Shown here: one piece after another, positions 1 to 6,490 of the stretch | Position numbering within the stretch: position 1 is the first letter of the stretch | Layout of the letters: each line of letters opens with the position of its first letter | DNA from: Clostridiales bacterium | GTDB lineage: Bacteria; Bacillota; Clostridia; Oscillospirales; Oscillospiraceae | Length of the DNA: 10,339 bases | Direction of reading: 5' to 3' | Assembly (NCBI GenBank): GCA_004556345.1 | Contig: SFHQ01000046.1 | Coordinates: 1-10,339, forward strand | Made by a program: the position numbers and the translations under genes | The notes under the pieces: generated by a model | Seen by the model: the letters and a program-made list of their open reading frames with translations, nothing else | Database searches by the model: none | What the model was told of the DNA's origin: nothing

Positions 1-1882
1 CGGAAATGTGCTTCAAATACTTATCCCAGGTACCATAGGGCATCTCGTATTCATTCTTAACATATTCTGCGTTATTTTTAGGGTTTGTGAAAATGTACTG
101 GTCATCTGTCAAATACTTTCCGTGCCAGTCCCCCTTATAAATACCATCCGAGTTGTAATCCCCGGTATAGTACTGATCATGCAGGCTGTGGATGGTATAA
201 CTGATGCCATAGGCATAGGCGTACAGATCAGTCTCATTGTAAATGCCATAGGTTTTCAAGCCCTTAAACACGGCCGTACCATCGACATACTCGCCATATT
301 CACCTTCCTTGGAGAACTCATAGGTATGTCCGTCGGAAATCAAAACGACATACTTTCTATTATTGGAAACCTCTGTGTCTTTGGAAAGCATCTTATCGGC
401 TTCGATCAGACCGGCCTGAATATTGGTGCCGTGCAAACTCTGAATATTTCCATCGGTCACTGCGCCATCAAGATCCGCCGCATCCTTTATCTCTTCCAGA
501 TCACGAACAACGATTGCTGTTCCGCCAAAGGCAACCACACCGACTTTCAGCGTGGCTTTTTCCAATTCCTGCTGTTTAAGCAGCTGTGACACCAACTCTT
601 TTGCTGCCTCGGCAGACCCGCCGGCGCACTCGGACTTGTCCAGCACGAATACCACATCCGATGCCAAATTTTCCTCCGCGCTCGGCAGGGACAGGGTCAC
701 GTCAGAGGTCCAGGTGTTCGTATTCAGTGGCGTGGCGGTCTTGGATTTGGAAACGTCGAGGAGGTCTTCTTTGTAGCGTATCGCATAACCGCAGTATTCG
801 CAGGTCTTGGTCACCTCGCGGCTCTCGGTGCCATCTCCGTTGTCGGTCCAGTCGCCGTAGCTGTACTTAAACGCATCGTCCTGCTCACCGGCAGAGTGCT
901 TGTGAGAAACCATCTTGCCAACTTGCTCGTCACCTTGCTTGACACCTTGCCAAACAGGCGTGCCGTCAATGCTTACATTCAATCTGCCGGTGTTGTTTCC
1001 AGCCTTTCCACCAAAACCATACAAACGGGAACAGGTAGTCTTGTCATACGGCACATTAGAAACCGTATTATTTCCGGAGATATTGAGGACATACTTGAAA
1101 TTGCCCATGTTGCTGTCATTGACATTCAGCACCTGCTTCCCGCTAAAACCGGTAACCGTGCAGTTCTTAAAGTTGACCGTAATATCATGCGTACCCGCAC
1201 CGTAATCGGTATAGACATTGATGACCTTGCCGGTGGAGTTAAACGTGCAGGTGTCAAAGGTCATGGTAGGTGAACTGTACGTCCAGACGGCGTAGTCGCC
1301 GGACGGGCAGTTAAACGTGGTGTTCGTAAACGTTGCAGACTTATAGCCCCAGTAGAACGTCTTGCCGTTGATTATACAATTCTCAACAACCGTTTTGTCC
1401 GCACGGATAAAGCCGAGATAGTCCGCTTTGCCGGAACGGAGCGTCATGTTCTTGAACGTAACCGTTCCTGCGCCGTCAAAGCTGTAATCACCGTTGTACT
1501 CTGTACCGAAATTCGCCGGGTCGGGAACTTCTGCACCAATATTCCACCCGGTCTTATCAGCTCCCTGACCTACGAAAGTCAGGTCTTTGCCTTTGGTATG
1601 CCCCTCGCTGGAAACTTTATAGAGCGTATAGTTACCTTCGCCCAGCTGGATGGTATCGCCGCTTGCAGCTGCGGCAACAGCCTTTTCTACTGTCTTATAC
1701 GCCTTCTTTGCTGTCGTACCGACGCCTTCCTGTGCGTCATTGCCATTCTTGGCATCAACATAAATCTTGCTGCCAGCAGACGGCGTTTCTCCCTCATTTT
1801 TGCCCGTTGCCAGCGCCGTCGCAGGTAGCAGAGACAGTACCATTGCCAGCGTTAGAACCAGGGCCAAGATCTTCTTTTTCAT
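1..1882 (-). CDS. Secreted beta-helix / von Willebrand factor A domain surface protein, partial (3' end outside window)
   Basis: An uninterrupted reading frame of 627 codons runs from an ATG at 1882 to the window edge, so the C-terminus is missing. Residues 1-25 are a signal peptide: MKKK, a hydrophobic core and an ALA cleavage site. Residues about 38-310 are rich in Asn, Thr and Gly with recurring short strands such as TFKNMTL, TFTNTTFNC and TFDTCTFNS, as in right-handed beta-helix (pectate-lyase-like) proteins. A TCEYCGY segment (Cys361, Cys364) links to a VWA domain from about residue 405. Its MIDAS elements are DKSEC (415-419), HGTN (Thr486) and LISDG (Asp517). A Tyr/Asp-rich stretch with an EF-hand-like DYNSDG loop follows (575-580). 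AAAGGAGGAG stands 4 nt before the ATG; an in-frame ATG at 1900 overlaps that site and is less likely. Probable role: cell-surface or secreted adhesin-like protein. Substrate and anchoring are unknown because the C-terminus is absent. The identity as a secreted VWA protein is solid; the function is inference. Confidence 0.88.
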   Translation of the reverse strand, partial: MKKKILALVLTLAMVLSLLPATALATGKNEGETPSAGSKIYVDAKNGNDAQEGVGTTAKKAYKTVEKAVAAAASGDTIQLGEGNYTLYKVSSEGHTKGKDLTFVGQGADKTGWNIGAEVPDPANFGTEYNGDYSFDGAGTVTFKNMTLRSGKADYLGFIRADKTVVENCIINGKTFYWGYKSATFTNTTFNCPSGDYAVWTYSSPTMTFDTCTFNSTGKVINVYTDYGAGTHDITVNFKNCTVTGFSGKQVLNVNDSNMGNFKYVLNISGNNTVSNVPYDKTTCSRLYGFGGKAGNNTGRLNVSIDGTPVWQGVKQGDEQVGKMVSHKHSAGEQDDAFKYSYGDWTDNGDGTESREVTKTCEYCGYAIRYKEDLLDVSKSKTATPLNTNTWTSDVTLSLPSAEENLASDVVFVLDKSECAGGSAEAAKELVSQLLKQQELEKATLKVGVVAFGGTAIVVRDLEEIKDAADLDGAVTDGNIQSLHGTNIQAGLIEADKMLSKDTEVSNNRKYVVLISDGHTYEFSKEGEYGEYVDGTAVFKGLKTYGIYNETDLYAYAYGISYTIHSLHDQYYTGDYNSDGIYKGDWHGKYLTDDQYIFTNPKNNAEYVKNEYEMPYGTWDKYLKHIS

Positions 1883-1920
1883 GGGTCTCCTCCTTTTCAT
1901 CCGTCCGTTTGCTTTTGAGT

Positions 1921-2030
1921 CACCCATTGTCGTTGGGTGTTAAGCCAACGACAAAAGGGTATACCCTTTTGTTCTTTTGCAATATTGATATTGCAGCGAT
2001 ACGTTTGCCAGAGCACGTCTCTTCTCTGGC
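1921..2030 (-). promoter_or_regulatory. Highly structured 5' leader of the VWA surface-protein gene
   Basis: Five inverted repeats lie between the promoter and the ribosome binding site. In transcript order: arms 2030-2024/2013-2007 (7 bp, loop 10); 1995-1989/1984-1978 (7 bp, loop UCAA); 1972-1964/1959-1951 (9 bp, loop UAUA, within a 22-nt perfect palindrome); 1954-1945/1936-1927 (10 bp, loop 8); and 1939-1934/1926-1921 (6 bp, loop 7). The last two share bases 1934-1936 and cannot both form. The third and fourth share 1951-1954. No known riboswitch class was recognised. Candidates are an RNA switch, an attenuator, a transcript stabiliser or protein-binding DNA dyads. Confidence 0.6.
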
Positions 2031-2046
2031 GGTGTCTTATGTTATT

Positions 2047-2076
2047 ATTGTACCGCATAGTCGGCGGACTGTGCAA
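2047..2076 (-). promoter_or_regulatory. Putative sigma-A promoter of the VWA gene
   Basis: Read on the minus strand, a TACAAT -10 box (2047-2052) follows a weak TTGCAC -35 box (2071-2076) at 18-bp spacing. Transcription would start near 2040, giving a leader of about 155 nt before the ATG at 1882. The -10 box is good and the -35 box is poor, so activation by another factor is possible. Confidence 0.5.
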
Positions 2077-2158
2077 GCGTTTGCGCGGAGAAAATCGGGT
2101 ATATTTTGCGTGACTTCGCGACTTTCCCCCCTGTCTTATCTATCTTTTCAACAGAAAT

Positions 2159-2198
2159 GCCCCTGTGTCGGCTTTCTCTTCGGAAGCCGCACAGGGGC
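2159..2198 (-). terminator. Intrinsic terminator-like hairpin after cinA
   Basis: GCCCCTGTG (2159-2167) pairs with CACAGGGGC (2190-2198), and CGGCTT (2169-2174) pairs with AAGCCG (2184-2189). This gives a 15-bp stem with one bulged base and a 9-nt loop. It begins 7 nt after the cinA stop. The tail on the minus strand (ATTTCTGTTG) is only moderately T-rich, so termination may be incomplete. The promoter of the next gene lies just beyond. Confidence 0.65.
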
Positions 2199-2205
2199 AG
2201 GGGGG

Positions 2206-3468
2206 TTAGGATTCCTCCAGTGGCAGGCCGGTCAGGTGCCGCCGCAGTAAGTCCAGGCTGTGCTGCGCCGCCTGGTTCCGCACCCGCTCGCGGGTGGCCA
2301 TGGTCCCGGCATGGAGGGCTTTGACAACGCATTGGTCCCCCCAGGCGATGCCCAGGTAGACCAGGCCGATGGGGTTGCCACGGTCGTCGGGGTCAGGGCC
2401 GGCCACGCCGGTGGACGAGAGGGCGATGTCACAGCCCAGGGCTTGCTTGGCCCCGCGGGCCATGGCCTCCGCTACTTGGGGAGAGACGGCCCCGTAGGTA
2501 TCCAGCAAGTCCTGCGGCACGCCCAGGACATGGTGCTTGACTGCGTTGGTATAGCTCACGATGCCCCCCCGGAAAATCGCAGAGGAACCGGGGCGGTCTG
2601 TGATGAGTTTGGCGATGAGGCCGCCGGTGCAGGACTCGGCCGTGCCCAGCGTCAGGCCCTGCGCCTGCAAGAGGGAGAAGCAGACTTCTTCCAGGGAGTC
2701 CACATCGACGCCGATGACGTAGTGGCCCATGAGCGCCTTGACCTGTTCCTCCACGGGAGCGATTAGGGCCAGCGCTTCCGCTTCCGTGTCCGCGTGGGCG
2801 GTGATGCGCAGCTCCGTCCCGTTGGGCTTGGCGTAGGGGGCCAGGGTCGGGTTGTGCAGGGCGTTCATCAGGTCCCGCAGGACGGACTCGGCAGCGGACT
2901 CGCCGATGCCGAAGGTCTTGACGGTGCGGGAGGCGATGACCCCGTCGGACAGGCCCCGGAGATAGGGCACCGCTCGGTGTTGGAACATCATCTCGCACTC
3001 TCTCGGCGGGCCGGGGAGCATGAGCACGTGGACCCCGTCGGCGGCGAAGGCCACACCGGGGGCGGTGCCCCAGTCGTTGTCCAGCACGGTGGCCCCCTCC
3101 GGGATCATGGCCTGCTGGTAGTTGTTCTCGGTGACGGGCCGGCCCATGGCGGCGAAGCGGTCCCGGATGCGCTGGGCGCTCGGCTCATGGTAAAAGAGCT
3201 TCCGGCCAAAGGCCTGGGCCAGGGCGACCTTGGTCAGGTCGTCGCAGGTGGGGCCGAGGCCACCGGTGGTGATGAGAATATCCGCTCGTTTTTTGGCGAT
3301 GTCCACCGCCTGCCGCACCCGGTCGGGGTTGTCCCCCACGACGGTGTGGTAAAAGACGTTGATGCCCAGCTCGGAAAGGCCCTGGGAGATCATCTGCGCG
3401 TCGGTGTTGGCGATGTTGCCCAGCAGCAGCTCCGTCCCGACGGCAATGAGTTCTGCGGTGTGGCTCAC
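2206..3468 (-). CDS. cinA: CinA: competence/damage-inducible protein A, nicotinamide-nucleotide amidohydrolase family
   Basis: The 420-residue protein has the full two-domain CinA architecture. An N-terminal MoaB/MogA-like domain (about 1-170) carries GTELLLG (11-17), TTGGLGPTCDD (67-77) and LPGPPRE (151-157). A C-terminal PncC/CinA domain (about 255-415) carries AESCTGG (277-283) with the conserved Ser, FRGGIVSYTN (299-308) and STGVAGP (352-358). In the family the C-terminal domain deamidates nicotinamide mononucleotide to the nicotinate form, recycling a by-product of NAD-dependent ligase. The N-terminal domain has been linked to ADP-ribose hydrolysis in some members. The start is a GTG at 3466-3468 that overlaps the upstream thiI stop as GTGA, with an AAAGGTGG-like Shine-Dalgarno about 14 nt upstream. 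The overlap implies translational coupling and one transcript with thiI. Length and motifs are normal. The competence name is historical and does not show that this cell is transformable. Confidence 0.96.
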   Translation of the reverse strand: MSHTAELIAVGTELLLGNIANTDAQMISQGLSELGINVFYHTVVGDNPDRVRQAVDIAKKRADILITTGGLGPTCDDLTKVALAQAFGRKLFYHEPSAQRIRDRFAAMGRPVTENNYQQAMIPEGATVLDNDWGTAPGVAFAADGVHVLMLPGPPRECEMMFQHRAVPYLRGLSDGVIASRTVKTFGIGESAAESVLRDLMNALHNPTLAPYAKPNGTELRITAHADTEAEALALIAPVEEQVKALMGHYVIGVDVDSLEEVCFSLLQAQGLTLGTAESCTGGLIAKLITDRPGSSAIFRGGIVSYTNAVKHHVLGVPQDLLDTYGAVSPQVAEAMARGAKQALGCDIALSSTGVAGPDPDDRGNPIGLVYLGIAWGDQCVVKALHAGTMATRERVRNQAAQHSLDLLRRHLTGLPLEES

Positions 3469-4670
3469 GGGGTCAGCACCACCTTTTCGATGCCGTCCAC
3501 GGCCTTCTGCACCAGCGCGTCGATGTCCAGCGCGGCCTCGGCCTCCTGGATCTCCTCCAGGGTGGGGCGGGTCTTGGGGTGGCGAGGGGTGAAGACGGTG
3601 CAGCAGTCCTCATAGGGCAGAATGGACGTCTCAAAGGTCCCGATCTTCCGGGCGATGCGGATGATCTCTTCCTTGTCCATGCCAATGACGGGCCGGAAGA
3701 CGGGCAGGGTGCAGACCTGGCCGGTGACGGCCATGGCCTCCATGGTCTGGCTGGCCACCTGGCCCAGGGACTCGCCGGTGACCAGGCCGTGGGCGCCGAT
3801 GCGCTTGGCCACCTGCTCGGAGATGCGCATCATAAAGCGGCGCATGAGCAGGGTGAAGAGGGCCTCCGGGCAGCTGCGGCGCAGCTCTTCCTGAATTTCC
3901 GTGAAGGGGACGACATGGACCGTCAGCCGCCCGCACCAGGGGGTCAGCAGCCGGGCCAGGTCCAGGACCTTTTCCTTGGCTTCGGGGGAGGTGTAGGGGT
4001 AGCTGAAGAAATGCACCATCTCCAGCGCCAGCCCGCGCTTGGCCATCATCCAGGAGGCCACGGGGCTGTCGATGCCGCCGGAGAGCAGGGAGACGGCGTG
4101 CCCCCCCACGCCCACCGGCAGACCACCCGCGCCGGGGGTGGGGTTGGCGTGGACGTAGGCGGCAAAATCCCGCACCTCCACGTGGACGATCAGGTCCGGG
4201 GTGTGCATGTCTGCCACGATATGGGGAAAGGCCTCGTTCAGCTCTCCGCCCACGAACTGGGAGAGCTGGATGGAGGTCAGGGGGAAGGATTTGTCGGAGC
4301 GCTTGGACTCGACCTTGAAGCGCCGGGCGGCCATGAGGTCGTCGTGGAGGTAGGTCTTGGCCGTCTCCAAAATGGCCTCCGGGGTCTTCTCGCAGGCCTT
4401 GGCACGGGAAAGGCCCACCACGCCGAAGAGACGGGTCAGGGTCTCGAAGGCCCCGTCCATGTCGCAGTCCTCGGTCTTTGGCTCGATATAGGTGATGGAC
4501 TGGCGGGAGTAGATGCGGAACTTGCCGAACTTCTCCAAGCGCCGCCGGGCGTTGCCCATGAGCCGCTCCTCAAAGGTCCGGCGGTTGAGGCCCTTGAGGA
4601 CCATCTCGCCCATTTTCAAGAGGAAGATCTCATCCCCGGCCGGGGGGGTCATCGGTTGATTCTTTGCCAT
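3465..4670 (-). CDS. thiI: ThiI: tRNA uridine 4-sulfurtransferase (rhodanese-less form)
   Basis: This enzyme activates uridine 8 of tRNA with ATP and inserts sulfur delivered as a persulfide by a cysteine desulfurase; in some species it also serves thiamine thiazole synthesis. The 401-residue protein has an N-terminal ferredoxin-like/THUMP region (about 50-165), a PP-loop ATPase motif SGGIDSP (197-203), VTGESLGQVASQ (297-308) and a DCC motif (355-357) equivalent to the catalytic cysteine region of the PP-loop domain. There is no C-terminal rhodanese domain, as in Bacillus and most Firmicutes ThiI and unlike the longer E. coli enzyme. The ATG at 4670 is chosen because GAAAGGA lies 10 nt upstream; an in-frame ATG at 4700 has no ribosome binding site. 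No cysteine desulfurase gene is in the window. cinA follows with a 4-base overlap. Confidence 0.96.
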   Translation of the reverse strand: MAKNQPMTPPAGDEIFLLKMGEMVLKGLNRRTFEERLMGNARRRLEKFGKFRIYSRQSITYIEPKTEDCDMDGAFETLTRLFGVVGLSRAKACEKTPEAILETAKTYLHDDLMAARRFKVESKRSDKSFPLTSIQLSQFVGGELNEAFPHIVADMHTPDLIVHVEVRDFAAYVHANPTPGAGGLPVGVGGHAVSLLSGGIDSPVASWMMAKRGLALEMVHFFSYPYTSPEAKEKVLDLARLLTPWCGRLTVHVVPFTEIQEELRRSCPEALFTLLMRRFMMRISEQVAKRIGAHGLVTGESLGQVASQTMEAMAVTGQVCTLPVFRPVIGMDKEEIIRIARKIGTFETSILPYEDCCTVFTPRHPKTRPTLEEIQEAEAALDIDALVQKAVDGIEKVVLTP

Positions 4671-4695
4671 GTATTTGAATTCCTTTCGCGGTAAG

Positions 4696-4728
4696 ATCAT
4701 CGGGTGTATATCATCATCGGGTATATAT
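4696..4728. repeat. Short tandem direct repeat in the thiI leader
   Basis: ATCATCGGGTGTATAT (4696-4711) recurs as ATCATCGGGTATATAT (4713-4728). The two copies match at 15 of 16 positions with a 17-bp period. Both lie between the thiI promoter and its ribosome binding site, so they are transcribed as part of the 5' leader. Function is unknown; chance slippage in an AT-rich leader is possible. Confidence 0.55.
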
Positions 4729-4735
4729 AGGGTTT

Positions 4736-4764
4736 ATTGTAGCATTGGGTGGGGGCATTTTCAA
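4736..4764 (-). promoter_or_regulatory. Sigma-A-type promoter of thiI-cinA
   Basis: Read on the minus strand, TTGAAA (4759-4764) and TACAAT (4736-4741) are separated by exactly 17 bp, a near-consensus housekeeping promoter. Transcription would start near 4730, about 60 nt before the thiI ATG. It sits directly downstream of the comM terminator, which supports an independent thiI-cinA transcript. Confidence 0.75.
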
Positions 4765-4772
4765 TAGGCAGG

Positions 4773-4804
4773 CAAAAAGAAAGGAGCGATCCAGGCATCG
4801 CTCC
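4773..4804 (-). terminator. Intrinsic terminator after comM
   Basis: GGAGCGAT (4783-4790) and ATCGCTCC (4797-4804) form an 8-bp stem with a 6-nt loop. On the minus strand it is followed by TTTCTTTTTG (4773-4782). It lies about 45 nt past the comM stop. The stem and uridine tract make it a textbook rho-independent terminator. Confidence 0.88.
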
Positions 4805-4847
4805 CTTCTGCGCTTGATCCATTCTTTGGGCAGATCGTTTGGGCACC

Positions 4848-6368
4848 TCACACGGAAAAATACTCCGTCTCCCGGTACTGGATGGCCTCGGCCAGGTGAT
4901 GGGTCTGGATATTCTCGGACTCGTCCAGGTCGGCGATGGTCCGGGCCACCCGCAGGATGCGGTCGTAGCTCCGGGCCGTCAGGCCCATGTGTTCATAGGC
5001 TCCTTTCATGAGCGCCTGCCCCTCGTCGTCCAGGGCGCAGAACCGGCGGATCTCGGCCTGGCCCATGGCGGCGTTGCAGTGGGGGCCGTCGGGGCCGAAG
5101 CGCTTGCTTTGCAGCGCCCGTGCCTTCGTCACGCGGGCGCGGATGGCGGCGGACGGCTCGCCGGGGCTGCGGTCGGCCAGGTTTTCAAATTCCAGCGGCG
5201 GGACCTCGGAGAAGAGGTCGATGCGGTCCAGCATCGGCCCGGAGAGCTTGCCGAGATAGCGCTTGACCTGGGCCGGGGTGCAGCGGCAGCGCCCGGACGG
5301 GTGCCCGAACCAGCCGCACTTGCAGGGGTTCATGGCGCACAGGAGCATAAAGTGGCTGGGGTACGTCTCGGACGCCGCCGAACGGACGACGGTCACCTTC
5401 CCCTCTTCCATGGGCTGGCGCAGGACCTCCACCACGTCCTTGTGGAACTCCGGCAGCTCGTCCAGGAATAGGACACCGTGGTGGGCCAGGGAAATTTCTC
5501 CCGGCCGGGGGAAGGGGTTGCCGCCCCCGGCCATGCCCCCGGCGGAGATCGTATGGTGGGGGGAGCGGAAGGGCCGCTGGGTCAGCAGGGGATGGTCCTT
5601 CGTCGTCAGGCCCATAACGGAGTGGATCTGCGTGGCCTCCAGCGCCTCCCGCCGGGTCATGGGCGGCAGAATGGACGGCAGACGCCGGGCCAGCATGCTC
5701 TTGCCGGAGCCGGGCGGGCCGATCATGGCGGCGTTGTGGCCCCCGGCGGCGGCGATCTCCAGCATCCGCTTCACCTGCTCCTGGCCCCGGACTTCCGCGA
5801 AATCCGGCATGGGCAGGTCCTCCCCCTCCTGGCTCCAGGGGGGCGCGGGGGGGATCTGCTCCCGGCCGGAGAGATGCTCGGCCAGCTGCTCCACGTTCTC
5901 CACCGGGTAGACGGTGAGGCCTTCGGCCAGGGTCGCCTCCGGGGCGCTGTCTGCGGGGACGAAGAGCCGCTCGATCCCTGCCTCCTTGGCCGCCAGGGCC
6001 ATGGGCAGCATCCCGACCACGGGGCGCAGGGTCCCGGAGAGGGACAGCTCCCCCACAAAGGCGCAGTCCGGGTCGCACCAATCCAACTGACCGGAGGCGG
6101 TCAAAATGCCCACGAAGATGGGCAAGTCGTAGACCGTGCCGGACTTGCGCAGATTGGCCGGGGCCAGGTTCACCGTGATCCGCCCCACGGGGAAAGAGTA
6201 GCCGTTGTTCTTAATGGCCGAGCGCACCCGTTCCCGCGCCTCCTTCACGGCGGCGTCGGGCAGACCCACGATGTCAAAGTTGGGCAGCCCGCCGGCCAGG
6301 TCGCACTCGGCGCTGACCTCGTAGCCATAAATACCTTGTAACCCCAGGGAACGCACTTTATGGAGCAT
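4848..6368 (-). CDS. comM: YifB/ComM family Mg-chelatase-like AAA+ ATPase
   Basis: The 506-residue protein matches the YifB/ComM layout. An N-terminal ChlI-like domain (about 1-170) includes GLPDAAVKEARERVRSAI and RITVNLAPANLRK. The AAA+ core has Walker A GPPGSGKS (217-224), SPHHTISAGGMAGGG (269-283), Walker B VLFLDELPEF (299-308), the NPCKCG/CRC cysteine cluster (347-363) and the DRID arginine element (about 381-384). A C-terminal Mg-chelatase helical domain follows. In naturally transformable Gram-negative bacteria ComM is a hexameric branch-migration helicase that helps integrate incoming DNA; in Firmicutes the homologue is usually called YifB and its role is less clear. The ATG at 6368 is preferred: GAAGGAG stands 8 nt upstream, and a GTG six codons earlier has none. 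The gene is monocistronic, ending in a strong terminator. Family assignment is firm; a role in transformation here is not shown. Confidence 0.95.
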   Translation of the reverse strand: MLHKVRSLGLQGIYGYEVSAECDLAGGLPNFDIVGLPDAAVKEARERVRSAIKNNGYSFPVGRITVNLAPANLRKSGTVYDLPIFVGILTASGQLDWCDPDCAFVGELSLSGTLRPVVGMLPMALAAKEAGIERLFVPADSAPEATLAEGLTVYPVENVEQLAEHLSGREQIPPAPPWSQEGEDLPMPDFAEVRGQEQVKRMLEIAAAGGHNAAMIGPPGSGKSMLARRLPSILPPMTRREALEATQIHSVMGLTTKDHPLLTQRPFRSPHHTISAGGMAGGGNPFPRPGEISLAHHGVLFLDELPEFHKDVVEVLRQPMEEGKVTVVRSAASETYPSHFMLLCAMNPCKCGWFGHPSGRCRCTPAQVKRYLGKLSGPMLDRIDLFSEVPPLEFENLADRSPGEPSAAIRARVTKARALQSKRFGPDGPHCNAAMGQAEIRRFCALDDEGQALMKGAYEHMGLTARSYDRILRVARTIADLDESENIQTHHLAEAIQYRETEYFSV

Positions 6369-6427
6369 ACCGATTTCTCCTTCCACCTCTGTCAGTTCGA
6401 CAAAATATTCTAAGATTTGACAAGTTC

Positions 6428-6456
6428 ACTATGACACAGATTTCGGGCGCTGGCAA
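6428..6456 (-). promoter_or_regulatory. Putative promoter of comM
   Basis: Read on the minus strand, TTGCCA (6451-6456) and CATAGT (6428-6433) are separated by 17 bp, placing the start about 50 nt before the comM ATG. The -10 box matches at four of six bases. No terminator is visible between the ATPase stop at 6491 and this site, so read-through from the upstream gene is also possible. Apart from this, 6369-6490 holds only the comM ribosome binding site. Confidence 0.45.
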
Positions 6457-6490
6457 GGGGTCCGGAGAAAATTATCGAAATTCATGGGGA

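Noticed and set aside
8..589. 193-codon hydrophobic open frame on the plus strand
   Set aside because: Looks membrane-like (Ile/Leu/Val-rich) but is the reverse complement of the VWA domain, whose frame is continuous over 627 codons with a signal peptide and MIDAS motifs.
1921..2030. Known riboswitch (cyclic-di-GMP type) in the VWA leader
   Set aside because: The conserved core bases of that class could not be matched by eye, so only an unclassified structured leader is claimed.
1663..2250. 195-codon plus-strand frame spanning the VWA leader and cinA end
   Set aside because: It crosses the signal-peptide region, the leader hairpins and the cinA terminator, and has no recognisable domain.
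3579..4694. 371-codon open frame antisense to thiI
   Set aside because: Shadow of thiI; Gly/His/Asp/Leu-rich composition with no domain, while the minus strand encodes a clear ThiI.
4670..4700. Upstream ATG at 4700 as the thiI start
   Set aside because: No Shine-Dalgarno precedes it, while the ATG at 4670 has GAAAGGA at good spacing.
5478..6341. 287-codon open frame antisense to comM
   Set aside because: Composition is typical of a GC-rich shadow frame and the opposite strand carries unmistakable AAA+ motifs.
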